Source: Paenibacillus sp. JQZ6Y-1
GTDB lineage: Bacteria; Bacillota; Bacilli; Paenibacillales; Paenibacillaceae
Reading direction: 5' to 3'
Assembly (NCBI RefSeq): GCF_040719145.1
Contig: NZ_JBFDUZ010000001.1
Location: 1,550,001-1,614,000 of the forward strand
DNA: 64,000 nucleotides
In this document: in pieces, positions 8,128 to 16,966 of the stretch
Position numbering within the stretch: position 1 is the first letter of the stretch
How the letters are laid out: every line of letters starts with the position of its first letter
The notes under the pieces: generated by a model
Told to the model about the DNA's origin: nothing
Seen by the model: only the letters and a program-made list of their open reading frames with translations
The model's database searches: none
Translations under genes and position numbers: made by a program

Positions 8128-8940
8128 ATGAAACAGACCAACAGACGCTGGTGGCTCACAGGGGCGGCTGTGTTGATTATGATAGCTTGTGTAGGCATAC
8201 TGACATGGAATACGCTTCGTCAAGCACAGCCACAGCTGACCGCGGCTCAGATCAGTGATCGAGTGCAGAAAGAATACCCAGGGCAGATCACACAGATTAT
8301 TCAGGAAAATGGGATCTATCAGGTACAATTGAAATCGCAGCAGGGCATGTATCTGCTGACGATGGACGGACGCAGTGGAGAGATGCAAACGATCAAACAA
8401 ATGGAAGCAACTTCGCCCCTCACTGCTGCCGATTCCAATTCCAACGGAAATGCAAGTGCCGATACAGAGCCATCTGGCAATTCATCGTCCAGTGCATCTT
8501 CTAATACGAATAGCAATGAACCCAATGGGAGTACAACGAACCATACTCATTCGTCGGATTCCCAGTCGACAGATAGCCAGAGTTCTCCTTCAGCTGAGGC
8601 GGCAACAGAATCAAATGCAAAGCCATCCGAAGCTTCCCATTCGTCCAATAGCGAGCAGACGAACGATACAGATTCAAGTGGTTCATCCAAACCATCTAGC
8701 TCAAAGTCACCAACTGCCGTTTCCGTAACTGGCGCACAAGCGGAGCAAATCGCCCGTAGTCAAGTCAAAGGCGAAGTGGATGATGTCAAATATGAACACA
8801 ATTCCAAAAACGGTCAGCAATACTATCTGGTCGAAATTGATACCCCTGATGATCGCGAAGCTGTCGTGCAGATCAATTCCATTACAGGCGCTGTCATGTC
8901 AGTGACTTGGGATGATGAAGAGGACGAGGACGATAAATAA
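8128..8940 (+). CDS. Membrane-anchored protein with two PepSY-like domains
   Basis: A 270-residue protein with an N-terminal anchor (about 9-27), a PepSY-like segment (about 37-90), a low-complexity Ser/Asn/Thr linker (about 93-195), and a second PepSY segment (about 197-262) ending in the acidic tail D-D-E-E-D-E-D-D-K. PepSY domains are extracytoplasmic and in some proteins inhibit proteases. GGGGGA precedes the ATG. It follows the TCS genes, matching the Bacillus ykoGHI order, so regulation by that system is likely but unproven. Confidence 0.82.
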   Translation: MKQTNRRWWLTGAAVLIMIACVGILTWNTLRQAQPQLTAAQISDRVQKEYPGQITQIIQENGIYQVQLKSQQGMYLLTMDGRSGEMQTIKQMEATSPLTAADSNSNGNASADTEPSGNSSSSASSNTNSNEPNGSTTNHTHSSDSQSTDSQSSPSAEAATESNAKPSEASHSSNSEQTNDTDSSGSSKPSSSKSPTAVSVTGAQAEQIARSQVKGEVDDVKYEHNSKNGQQYYLVEIDTPDDREAVVQINSITGAVMSVTWDDEEDEDDK

Positions 8941-9003
8941 CAGACTAGGATGCTCAACAGGATATACTGATGATCGTCACAAAGAGAATCAGAGACTTAC
9001 TAT

Positions 9004-9047
9004 AAAAACCAACCTATATGACATCATGTCAACAGGTTGGTTTTTTT
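9004..9047 (+). terminator. Terminator after the first PepSY gene
   Basis: AAAACCAACCT / AGGTTGGTTTT stem with a loop of about 18 nt and a seven-T run. Confidence 0.85.
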
Positions 9048-9398
9048 AGATGAAAGCTTCAATGATGTAATATGATCCATCATTCACCACGTATGTAATC
9101 TTTCTCATCAATTTCTAATCTGATTATCAGAGTCATCTCATTTGTGGACGTTATATTTATAGCATAGCCCGGCAGGCACAACCGGAATACACATCCCTTC
9201 GGTTGCAGCCAGGCAGGTACAGGCAACAGCTTGCAGCATAAAATGCAGCACAGAAATCGTCCCTTCCGGTTAGCAGAACATATCGGGTTCCATCTCCGGC
9301 ACAGAAGGACGATCTAACACAGAATGAACTGCCTGGTACAGCCATCAGACCGGCTGGAAACTCAAATCAATCCGAATATTCAGAGGAGGAAACACACA
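9048..9398. other. Intergenic region before the second PepSY gene
   Basis: No supported gene. A minus-strand frame at 9157-9345 would give a 62-residue Cys-rich peptide but has no ribosome site and was rejected. The promoter of the downstream PepSY gene must lie here. Confidence 0.4.
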
Positions 9399-10034
9399 AT
9401 GATGAACAAATGGATGAACCGCAAAGCAGGAATCGGCGTACTTACCGCAGCGATTACACTTGGTACAGCAGGTACTGTAGTAGCTGCAACAAGCAATAAC
9501 AATACATCAGGTACTACACCTACGAATAACAGCGTGTCCAGTAACGTGATCGGTATGCAACGTGCCGAATCTATCGCTCTACAACGTGTACCGGGTGGAG
9601 TGGTAGATAGTATCGAACTGGAACGCAAAAACGGCAAACTGTATTATGAAGTCGATGTAGATCGTACGAATGCTTCCGACGTGGACGTGCATATTGACGC
9701 AGTAACTGGTAGCGTAATCCGTTCGGTCAATGATGATAACGACGATGATGACGCGTATGATCGTAGCAACAATCAATCGTCTTCTGCTACAACCAACAAT
9801 AGCAATCTGAAGATCAAAACTGCGGAGCAAGCTATCGCTGTAGCGAAAACAGCTGTGAACGGTACTGTAACTGATGTAGAGCGTGATCGTGAAGATGGAC
9901 GCATTCAGTATGAAGTGGAACTGAAATTCACGGGTGGTGAAGCTACCGTTGAAGTCGATGCTGCTACTGGCAAAGTAGTAACGGTCGATAAAGATTATGA
10001 TGATCATGACGACGACGATTATGATAATGATTAA
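9399..10034 (+). CDS. Secreted protein with two PepSY domains and an acidic tail
   Basis: A 211-residue exported protein. It has a signal peptide (about 1-30, ending near V-V-A-A-T), a first PepSY domain (about 50-108, with G-K-L-Y-Y-E-V-D-V), an Asn/Ser linker, and a second PepSY domain (about 135-200, with G-R-I-Q-Y-E-V-E-L). The last 11 residues are nearly all Asp with one His, possibly binding cations. GAGGAGGAAA precedes the ATG at 9399. It is a separate transcription unit from the first PepSY gene but clearly related to it. Confidence 0.85.
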   Translation: MMNKWMNRKAGIGVLTAAITLGTAGTVVAATSNNNTSGTTPTNNSVSSNVIGMQRAESIALQRVPGGVVDSIELERKNGKLYYEVDVDRTNASDVDVHIDAVTGSVIRSVNDDNDDDDAYDRSNNQSSSATTNNSNLKIKTAEQAIAVAKTAVNGTVTDVERDREDGRIQYEVELKFTGGEATVEVDAATGKVVTVDKDYDDHDDDDYDND

Positions 10035-10099
10035 GAAAAGGTAAGCGAAATGGAATAAAAGCGAATGAGAGCTACATCTAGCGACTCATCAAGCTAACC

Positions 10100-10131
10100 C
10101 ATCAGAGCCGTTAGGGGTAACGGCTCTGATG
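10100..10131. terminator. Perfect 14-bp hairpin after the second PepSY gene
   Basis: CATCAGAGCCGTTA and TAACGGCTCTGATG pair perfectly around GGGG. No T-run follows, so termination efficiency is uncertain. Confidence 0.6.
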
Positions 10132-10206
10132 TGCTGCAAGCAGAACAATACTACAGGGTACACCGAATAAGCAAAAAGCCAACATGTCGCTGGCAATAAA
10201 GCAATA

Positions 10207-10241
10207 AACCCTCGATCCGACTTAGGATGGAGGGTTCTTTT
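10207..10241 (+). terminator. Terminator between the PepSY gene and the convergent 60-residue gene
   Basis: AACCCTC-ATCC pairs with GGAT-GAGGGTT and is followed by CTTTT. It may also end the minus-strand gene at 10262. Confidence 0.7.
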
Positions 10242-10261
10242 AATATAACATCAACAGATGA

Positions 10262-10444
10262 TTATCGAAGCGAATGGTGTTCCAGCAAATCATAACGATT
10301 GCGCAATTCAAGGTGGAAACGAATGCTTTCCAGCAGTACAGGATTGTGTTCCTCCTCTGCTTCAGCCAAACGTTCTTCCTTAATGGAATCGGGGCTGCAC
10401 AAAAATTGCGTCATCCACAGGGATAAATCAGTATCCTTTCTCAT
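10262..10444 (-). CDS. Small hypothetical protein (60 residues)
   Basis: I do not recognise the family. The product is 60 residues, hydrophilic, Glu/Arg/Leu-rich and probably helical, without signal peptide or membrane segment. It is accepted as real because GAGGAGGG sits 9 nt before its ATG, a promoter-like pair occurs about 175 nt upstream, and terminators bracket the unit. The long leader (10445-10620) folds into two hairpins, which hints at post-transcriptional control. Confidence 0.6.
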   Translation of the reverse strand: MRKDTDLSLWMTQFLCSPDSIKEERLAEAEEEHNPVLLESIRFHLELRNRYDLLEHHSLR

Positions 10445-10474
10445 GATGGAGCCCTCCTCGTGATCAAAGTCGCT

Positions 10475-10510
10475 GCCGAAGACCGGTAAGATAGAAACGA
10501 CCGGAACGGC
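10475..10510 (-). ncRNA. Leader hairpin II of the 60-residue gene
   Basis: GCCG-CCGGT pairs with ACCGG-CGGC across a small asymmetric internal loop. It lies about 30 nt before the start codon in the 5' leader. It matches no riboswitch class I know. Confidence 0.4.
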
Positions 10511-10513
10511 TTG

Positions 10514-10565
10514 TATACAGAGCGGGCATCACCGGTAAGGCTGAGGTGTCTTGCCTGTCTGTATA
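10514..10565 (-). ncRNA. Leader hairpin I of the 60-residue gene
   Basis: TATACAGA (10514-10521) pairs with TCTGTATA (10558-10565); inside, GGCA-ACC pairs with GGT-TGCC. The two adjacent structures make a leader worth testing as a cis-acting RNA. Confidence 0.4.
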
Positions 10566-10642
10566 TGTATTGTAGCGCCTGATCTTTAATACAATGTGAT
10601 GACCTCCTTAAAATTACATTAAAATATACGCATTTCTTTGTA

Positions 10643-10687
10643 AAAAAGCCTTCTTTTCCATCCTATAGGGTAGAAAAGAAGGCTTTT
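10643..10687 (-). terminator. Terminator of the LacI-type repressor gene (bidirectional)
   Basis: A 15-bp stem, AAAAGCCTTCTTTTC with GAAAAGAAGGCTTTT. On the minus strand it ends in six T. The TTTACA -35-like box of the 60-residue gene follows immediately, overlapping that T-run. Confidence 0.85.
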
Positions 10688-10769
10688 ACTATTAGTAGCT
10701 GGTCTTTATTCTAGATATATCCAAAGAGCGTCGATATACAACTAATCTGATTCTTATTAGCAGATGATC

Positions 10770-11834
10770 TTATTGTTGCGGTGAAGATGACCGCGATTCT
10801 GGTGGAGAGTAGATAGAGGATTCGCGCAAAACGAGACGATGCGGCACGATATGACGCTGATACACTGGCTCGATGCTGTCCTTATTCTTGTCCTGAATCG
10901 CCTGAATGAGCGCCTGTGAGGCGGTATAGCCGAGATGGTAAATACCGATATCGATACTCGTCAGCGGCGGTGTAGATAGCTCAGACAGCGCGATATTGTT
11001 AAAGCTGGCAATTGCAATATCATTCGGTACTTTATAGCCCAGCTCATGCAGTCCGCGCAGAATACCAAAGCTAACCACATCATCGACCACGACAAGCGCT
11101 GTCGGACGTTCCGGCAGATTCATGAAAAAGGACATCGCCCGATAACCGCTCTCCTGCAAAAATTCACCTTCCACGATCCAATCCTTGCGGAATTCCAACC
11201 CAGCCTCTTGCAATGCTTGCTTGAAGCCCTCCATGCGGTCTAGTGATACAACCAGCTCTGGCGGTCCACTTACAAATCCAATGCGGCGGTGTCCCATTTG
11301 TATCAGGTGACGGGTAGCGTCGGCGGCTGCCTGCACATTATCTGTATCAACGGTGATCATATTGCTATGCTGCTCACTGCGTCCAACCAGAACAGCTGGA
11401 AATTGATTGCGACTCAGAAAATCGACCACCGGATCGTTTTTACGTGAATAGAGCAAAATCGCGCCATCAATCCGTCCGCCATACACAAGACGCGACACAG
11501 CATCCACTTCTTCCTGCTCGCTAGAGCCAGAGCTGAGTACGACATCATAGCCGCTTCGATTCGCTTGCGCAACAATGCCGCGAATCAATTCCATAAAGAA
11601 TGTATTCAAAAATAACTCTTCTGCTGGCTTGGGCAAAATGACACCTAGGCTATGGGTTGTTTTGGAAACGAGACTCTTAGCCATAATATTGGGGTGATAG
11701 CCCATGTCCTCCATGATCGCCTTCACTTTCTCAGACGTGGCATGGCTAATGCGTGGATGATTGGACAGCACGCGCGATACGGTAGAAGGAGATACGCCCG
11801 CCCGTTTAGCGACATCTTTGATTGTAACTGACAT
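10770..11834 (-). CDS. LacI-family transcriptional regulator, MalR-like
   Basis: A 354-residue repressor. The N-terminal LacI helix-turn-helix I-K-D-V-A-K-R-A-G-V-S-P-S-T-V-S-R-V-L occupies residues 4-22, then the hinge, then a periplasmic-binding-protein-like sensor domain (about 60-340) with the conserved G-H-R-R-I-G-F-V-S-G-P block. It is divergent from a maltodextrin-type importer and two LacI-type operators lie in between, so it most likely represses that operon, and perhaps itself, until a malto-oligosaccharide binds. The Ser/Pro/Gln tail is dispensable-looking. Confidence 0.9.
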   Translation of the reverse strand: MSVTIKDVAKRAGVSPSTVSRVLSNHPRISHATSEKVKAIMEDMGYHPNIMAKSLVSKTTHSLGVILPKPAEELFLNTFFMELIRGIVAQANRSGYDVVLSSGSSEQEEVDAVSRLVYGGRIDGAILLYSRKNDPVVDFLSRNQFPAVLVGRSEQHSNMITVDTDNVQAAADATRHLIQMGHRRIGFVSGPPELVVSLDRMEGFKQALQEAGLEFRKDWIVEGEFLQESGYRAMSFFMNLPERPTALVVVDDVVSFGILRGLHELGYKVPNDIAIASFNNIALSELSTPPLTSIDIGIYHLGYTASQALIQAIQDKNKDSIEPVYQRHIVPHRLVLRESSIYSPPESRSSSPQQ

Positions 11835-12150
11835 ATGTACCTCCTCGAATGATCATCTATAGTATGTAGAGTATGCAGTAGAGCACAGTCTACATAGACT
11901 TCCAATATGCAAAAACAAACATGAGTGTTGCTTTCATTATCTCTATTTGACAGCCATTCTGCAATGAAGAATCAGTCAGACCAATGCAGGATGTGTTTAT
12001 ATGGTAATCGAAGTTCAGCATAGGTGTAAACCTTCCATTCATCATAACCTGAATGTCGTAAAATGAAAATATATTGTATGCGAAGCAGATAGACAGAGCA
12101 TAATAGGGATTATCTGCCCAAAATGGACATAAATCGCTAGAAATGATTTG

Positions 12151-12166
12151 TGCAAACGTTTTAACA
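12151..12166. promoter_or_regulatory. LacI-type operator O1 overlapping the importer -35
   Basis: TGCAAACGTTTTAACA has the central CAAACGTTT typical of MalR/CcpA-class operators. It overlaps the -35 box of the importer promoter, the expected position for repression. Confidence 0.65.
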
Positions 12167-12188
12167 AAAGTGAATTATGAGTTATGAT
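12161..12188 (+). promoter_or_regulatory. Predicted sigma-A promoter of the maltodextrin importer
   Basis: TTAACA (12161-12166), a 16-bp spacer, TATGAT (12183-12188). This predicts a leader of about 380 nt before the binding-protein gene. Confidence 0.6.
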
Positions 12189-12286
12189 GAATTTGCTTGA
12201 TTAAGCGTTTCCAATGCGTCATATACATAATTTAATTGGTGTAAATGGAATTTTGTTGGAGGTCGGAAGAGATTTTTACGCTCAAT

Positions 12287-12304
12287 TGAACAAACGTTTG
12301 CGCA
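12287..12304. promoter_or_regulatory. LacI-type operator O2 in the leader
   Basis: Contains the perfect palindrome CAAACGTTTG (12291-12300) within GAACAAACGTTTGCGCAA. Its centre is 138 bp downstream of O1, so it could serve looping or roadblock repression. The rest of 12305-12577 shows no gene. Confidence 0.65.
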
Positions 12305-12577
12305 AATGCTGACATAAACGGTGCTTATTCTGGTTGTGTTATTTCAGAGTGATACCAGAGTTGGGGCAGACCGCCGTATAGATGTAAGCATAGTGATATA
12401 CGCGTTGTTTGATGATCGTGATCTTTTTGGGATTGCGAGCATGTACAGGCTTTACGACTGCCTATTTGATACATGTTGCTGCAACATATACCTGCATTCC
12501 ATCTGCCAATTGGCATCGTGATCGTTGTTCGACTGCATATGTGGAAGCGCTATATTGATTACATAACGGAAGGATGA

Positions 12578-13876
12578 ATGAATATGTTACGTCAAAAGTA
12601 TGGTGCCCTGTTCAGCGCACTTCTCATTGTGCTGCTGTTATTGTCAGCATGTGGAAATGGAGGGAGTACAGGAAGTACGACAGCTGATCCTGCGGGAACG
12701 CCAGCAACTGGTGAAGATATGCAAGAGTTGCTGCCTGAGGATGGAGCCAAGCTGACAGTATGGGATAGCGGCGATCAGAAGTCATTTATCGAAGAAGCGG
12801 CAAAAGCATTCAAAGAAAAATACAATGTCGATGTTACCTTCGCCGAGTTGGGTCCAGATAAGTCAATGGGACAAATGGTGACCGACGGTCCGGCAGGTGT
12901 AGGTGCTGATGTATTCGCTGGTGTGCATGATCAGATCGGACAGGGAGAAGCGGCAGGGGTTATTTTGCCGAATGACTGGTTTGAGGAAGATACACGTTCT
13001 CGCAACAGTGATCTGGCAATTCAAGCGCTAACGTACAACAGTATTCTGTACGGCTATCCAAAGTCGGTTGAGACAACAGCTGTGTTTTATAACAAAGATC
13101 TGATCGACAGCGTGCCAGCAGATTGGAATGGTGTGATCCAATTCGCCGACACCTTCAATGATACCAAAGCTAATAAATTTGCGATTATGTGGGAAGTAGG
13201 AAACGGATATTATGTCTTCCCATTCCTTGGTGGATACGGTGGTTATGTATTTGGCAGCAACGGTACGGACGCCAATGATATTGGGCTGAACAATGAGCAG
13301 GCAGTGGAAGGGGCAACCTTTATCCAAAGTCTGAACAAAATTTTGCCACTCAAAACATCCGACATCAACGCTGACATCAAAAAGTCGCTGTTCACATCGA
13401 ACAAGCTGGCTATGAATATTAGCGGACCATGGGATACTGGCTCACTCAAGGAAGGCGTGAAAAATCTCGGTGTTGGCATGTATCCGAATCTGCCAAATGG
13501 TAAGCCTATGACGCCATTCTCTGGTATTAAAGCGTATTTTGTGAACGCATATACCAAATATCCAAACGCATCCAAACTGTTTGCTGATTTTATTACATCT
13601 GAAGAATGGCAGTTGAAAAACTTTGAAATGAACGGCGCACTACCTTCCAACAAGGCAGCCGCTGCCAGCAAAACAGTACAAAGCGATCCGATCGCATCCG
13701 TATTCTTGAAGCAATTCGAGAATTCCGTACCGATGCCGTCCATTCCAGCGATGGCGCAATTCTGGTCACCGATGGAAGCAGCCATGTCGTCGATCTGGAA
13801 TGATAACAAAGATCCGAAGCAGGCATTGGACAATCTCGTCAGTCAGATGAAGAGTAACATTTCGACAGGGCAATAA
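12578..13876 (+). CDS. Maltodextrin-type ABC importer, substrate-binding lipoprotein
   Basis: A 432-residue extracellular sugar-binding protein. The lipobox L-L-S-A-C puts the lipidated Cys at residue 25. The mature part has the family-1 (MalE-like) pattern K-L-T-V-W-D-S-G-D near 65, A-D-V-F-A-G-V-H-D-Q near 110 and G-P-W-D-T-G near 285. It delivers malto-oligosaccharides or a related sugar to the two permeases encoded next, which it touches by a 1-nt stop/start overlap. An ATG two codons later (12584) is better spaced from GGAAGG, so the start could move by 6 nt. Confidence 0.9.
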   Translation: MNMLRQKYGALFSALLIVLLLLSACGNGGSTGSTTADPAGTPATGEDMQELLPEDGAKLTVWDSGDQKSFIEEAAKAFKEKYNVDVTFAELGPDKSMGQMVTDGPAGVGADVFAGVHDQIGQGEAAGVILPNDWFEEDTRSRNSDLAIQALTYNSILYGYPKSVETTAVFYNKDLIDSVPADWNGVIQFADTFNDTKANKFAIMWEVGNGYYVFPFLGGYGGYVFGSNGTDANDIGLNNEQAVEGATFIQSLNKILPLKTSDINADIKKSLFTSNKLAMNISGPWDTGSLKEGVKNLGVGMYPNLPNGKPMTPFSGIKAYFVNAYTKYPNASKLFADFITSEEWQLKNFEMNGALPSNKAAAASKTVQSDPIASVFLKQFENSVPMPSIPAMAQFWSPMEAAMSSIWNDNKDPKQALDNLVSQMKSNISTGQ

Positions 13877-15228
13877 TGATGAACAAGGCAGCCATTCATC
13901 CAAAACGAACTGCTGGAATGGGGAGCGCAGCGACAGCCGCTGTGCTCTCCGCTGTCATTATGGGTGCCGGGCAGATGTACAACCGCCAGTGGGTCAAGGG
14001 CGGACTGTTTCTGCTCGCTGGTCTGGTCAGTCTATACCTGATTCTGAACGGGCTTGCTACCAATCTGTGGGGGCTGGTTACATTGGGTGAACAGCCTGCC
14101 CATTTAGAAAAGGTCGGTCGACTGTATCGTAATGTGCCGGGCGACCATTCGATCTTTATGATGATTTACGGTCTGGTGGCGCTGCTGTATATTGTGCTGC
14201 TGGCGTGCTTTTACATTGCCAACATTAAGGACGCTTACCGAATCGGTAAGAAGCATGAGCGCGGGATGCAGGTGAACGGTTTCCGTCAAACATGGCGTCT
14301 GTTGGGCGATCAGGGCTTTCCGTATGTACTGCTGGCGCTGCCAACCATCGGGGTGCTTGTATTTACGATTTTGCCGATTATCTTTATGGTATTGATGGCA
14401 TTTACGAACTATTCGGCACCAGATCATATTCCGCCGAAAAGTCTGGTCGATTGGGTAGGATTCCGCACATTTACCAATCTGGTAACACTAGAGGCGTGGA
14501 GCCATACATTTATAGGTGTATTGACATGGACAGTCATCTGGGCTGTTGTAGCGACGATCACGACGTATTTTGGCGGAATTCTGGTAGCGCTGCTGATTGA
14601 GCAGCAGGGGATTCGGTTCAAGGGCTTCTGGCGCACACTATTCATTTTGCCGTACGCCATTCCGCAGTTTATCTCGCTGCTTATTATGCGCAATCTGCTC
14701 AATTACCAGTTCGGTCCGGTCAATCAGTATTTGCGTATGCTTGGATTGGGTGGTGTACCGTGGCTGAACGATCCGTTCTGGGCAAAGGTAACCGTCATTC
14801 TCGTCAATATGTGGATTGGGATTCCGGTATCGATGATCCTAGTGCTGGGTGTGCTAACAGCGATTCCGCGCGATCTGTATGAAGCAGCGGAAGTGGATGG
14901 AGCGACAGGATTTCAGAAATTCCGCAATATTACGATGCCGTTTGTGCTGTTCCAGACGGCACCGATTCTGATCATGCAGTTTGCGGGCAATATTAATAAC
15001 TTTAACGTGATCTTCCTGCTGACCAATGGGTTACCAGCGAATGGAGATTATGCGTATGCGGGTAGTACCGATTTGCTGGTCACGTGGCTGTACAAGCTGA
15101 CGCTGGACAATCAGCGCTATAACTTCGCTTCCGCAATCGGCATTATTATCTTTATCATTATTGCGGCGTTCTCGCTTTACAATTACCGGCGCAGCCGCTC
15201 CTTCAAAGAGGAGGATATGATCCAATGA
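13876..15228 (+). CDS. Maltodextrin ABC importer, MalF-type permease
   Basis: A 450-residue inner-membrane permease. It has an extended N-terminal part with several membrane helices before the conserved MetI-like core, as in Gram-positive MalF/MdxF proteins. The EAA loop E-A-A-E-V-D-G-A-T-G-F-Q-K-F that contacts the ATPase lies near residue 336. It overlaps malG by 4 nt (ATGA), indicating translation coupling and a fixed heterodimer. Confidence 0.9.
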   Translation: MMNKAAIHPKRTAGMGSAATAAVLSAVIMGAGQMYNRQWVKGGLFLLAGLVSLYLILNGLATNLWGLVTLGEQPAHLEKVGRLYRNVPGDHSIFMMIYGLVALLYIVLLACFYIANIKDAYRIGKKHERGMQVNGFRQTWRLLGDQGFPYVLLALPTIGVLVFTILPIIFMVLMAFTNYSAPDHIPPKSLVDWVGFRTFTNLVTLEAWSHTFIGVLTWTVIWAVVATITTYFGGILVALLIEQQGIRFKGFWRTLFILPYAIPQFISLLIMRNLLNYQFGPVNQYLRMLGLGGVPWLNDPFWAKVTVILVNMWIGIPVSMILVLGVLTAIPRDLYEAAEVDGATGFQKFRNITMPFVLFQTAPILIMQFAGNINNFNVIFLLTNGLPANGDYAYAGSTDLLVTWLYKLTLDNQRYNFASAIGIIIFIIIAAFSLYNYRRSRSFKEEDMIQ

Positions 15229-16067
15229 AACAGAAAAAACGCATCAAGCTGGCATTCAGCTATATATTGCTTGGTCTGATCGCTATCGCCTGTGTATATC
15301 CGGCGATGTGGATCATTTTATCCTCGTTCAAGGAAGGCGACTCGCTGTACAGTGAAACGTTGATTCCGCAAAACCTGACGCTACAGCATTATGCCGATCT
15401 GTTCCGCACCCAGTCTGATAAGGATTTGCCATATGTGAAGTGGTACTGGAATACGCTGAAAGTAGCGGTTAGCAGTATGGTGCTGGGTACGCTGGTACAA
15501 ATTTTGACCGCGTATGCGATGTCCCGCTTCCGGTTCAAAGGTAGACAGACGATGATGTCGGTCATTTTGATTCTTGGCATGTTTCCAGGCTTTATGAGTA
15601 TGATTGCTGTGTATGTGATTCTGCTGCAAATGAATCTGCTCAATTCGCCTTGGGCGCTGGTGCTAGTGTATACATCGGGCGCAGCACTGGGGATGTTTGT
15701 CGCTAAGGGCTTCTTTGATACGATTCCGCGTGCATTGGAAGAATCTGCACTGCTGGATGGAGCAAGCCATTTTCAGATTTTTCGGCGTATTATTTTGCCA
15801 CTATCAACGCCGATTATTACGTATATTGCGATTACGACGTTTACGGGCGCATGGGTCGATTTTATTTTTGCTCGACTAATCTTGCGTTCGCGAGAAAATT
15901 GGACGCTGGCGGTAGGGTTGTATGAGCTGGTGAACAGCTATTCCAGTACGGAGTTTACGCTGTTCGCCGCAGGCTCGGTGCTGGTGGCATTGCCGATTAC
16001 AGTACTGTACATGTTCTTGCAGCGGTTCCTTGTGCATGGACTGACAGCTGGCGCAACGAAGGGATAA
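15225..16067 (+). CDS. Maltodextrin ABC importer, MalG-type permease
   Basis: A 280-residue permease with about six membrane helices and an EAA-type loop, E-E-S-A-L-L-D-G-A-S-H-F-Q-I-F, near residue 172. It completes the permease pair with the preceding gene. No ATPase gene is in the operon, as in Bacillus mdx, where a shared MsmX-type ATPase powers several sugar importers; the same is inferred here. Confidence 0.9.
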   Translation: MKQKKRIKLAFSYILLGLIAIACVYPAMWIILSSFKEGDSLYSETLIPQNLTLQHYADLFRTQSDKDLPYVKWYWNTLKVAVSSMVLGTLVQILTAYAMSRFRFKGRQTMMSVILILGMFPGFMSMIAVYVILLQMNLLNSPWALVLVYTSGAALGMFVAKGFFDTIPRALEESALLDGASHFQIFRRIILPLSTPIITYIAITTFTGAWVDFIFARLILRSRENWTLAVGLYELVNSYSSTEFTLFAAGSVLVALPITVLYMFLQRFLVHGLTAGATKG

Positions 16068-16077
16068 GTCAAAACAA

Positions 16078-16137
16078 AAACAAGCCTGCTCTTAGCATCA
16101 GGATTCTCATCCTATAGCTGCTGTAGCAGGCTTGTTT
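16078..16137. terminator. Bidirectional terminator between malG-like gene and clpP
   Basis: AACAAGCCTGCT pairs with AGCAGGCTTGTT around a structured 35-nt loop. It serves convergent genes. Confidence 0.75.
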
Positions 16138-16178
16138 GTGTATTCACACCTGTTGCTTGATTGCCTTGATCCGACACC

Positions 16179-16760
16179 TCAGCATTTGCTGATGATTTTG
16201 TCGACTAGACCGTATTCGACGGCTTCTTCGGCACTAAAATAAAAATCGCGATCAGTGTCTTTTTCGATCTTGGCAATCGGTTGACCAGTGCGATCAGACA
16301 GCAGTTCATTCAGCTTTTTTCGGCTGCGCAGCAGACGTTCGGCGTAGATCAGCACATCGGACGCTTGACCCTTGGCGCCGCCGAGCGGCTGGTGAATCAT
16401 AATCTCACTATTTGGCAATGCTAACCGTTTGCCCTTGGTACCACCGACAAGCAGAATCGTGCCGAAGCTAGCCGCCATCCCGGTGCAAATGGTGGAGATG
16501 TCTGGTTTAACGAACTGCATTGTATCGTAAATGGCAAAGCCTGCGCTGACGGAGCCACCCGGACTATTGATGTACATATGAATATCTTTTTTGTCATCCT
16601 CGGCTGCTAGATGCAGCAGCTGGGCGACGATCAGATTCGCCATCTGGTCTTCAATTTCGCCATTGATCATAATGATCCGGTCTTTCAGTAGTCGAGAATA
16701 AATATCGTAACTGCGTTCACCGCGATCGGTTTGTTCAATCACATAAGGGATAGTTGCCAT
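16179..16760 (-). CDS. clpP: ATP-dependent Clp protease proteolytic subunit
   Basis: A 193-residue serine protease subunit, standard ClpP length. The catalytic triad is visible: Ser98 in G-M-A-A-S-F-G, His123 in I-M-I-H-Q-P and Asp172 in T-D-R-D-F-Y. ClpP forms a two-ring tetradecamer fed by ClpX or ClpC ATPases. No ATPase gene or trigger factor gene is next to it. Because some Paenibacillaceae carry more than one clpP, this could be a secondary copy; I cannot tell from one window. Confidence 0.95.
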   Translation of the reverse strand: MATIPYVIEQTDRGERSYDIYSRLLKDRIIMINGEIEDQMANLIVAQLLHLAAEDDKKDIHMYINSPGGSVSAGFAIYDTMQFVKPDISTICTGMAASFGTILLVGGTKGKRLALPNSEIMIHQPLGGAKGQASDVLIYAERLLRSRKKLNELLSDRTGQPIAKIEKDTDRDFYFSAEEAVEYGLVDKIISKC

Positions 16761-16966
16761 AGGTTTCAGCTCCTAGTCTGCCTGTAAGTAGGCATGAAAT
16801 GGGAAATCGACCATCAGGCAGATCAGGCACATTCTTGTCTGTAGCCTTACATATCATCGCGAAGGACGGTGCAGGTTTCTCCTATAAAAGGAAGCATGGT
16901 TATAGTACAGTGCATGATCGATATAGTATCCACATAGCATAGGACAGTCTCATCGCATGAACAAGT

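Noticed and set aside
9157-9345. 62-residue Cys-rich peptide (nine Cys) on the minus strand, bacteriocin-like at first sight
   Set aside because: No ribosome site, no export or modification genes nearby, and it lies in the leader of the PepSY gene.
9579-10007. 142-residue minus-strand frame rich in Ile and Tyr
   Set aside because: Antisense shadow of the Asp-rich PepSY coding sequence.
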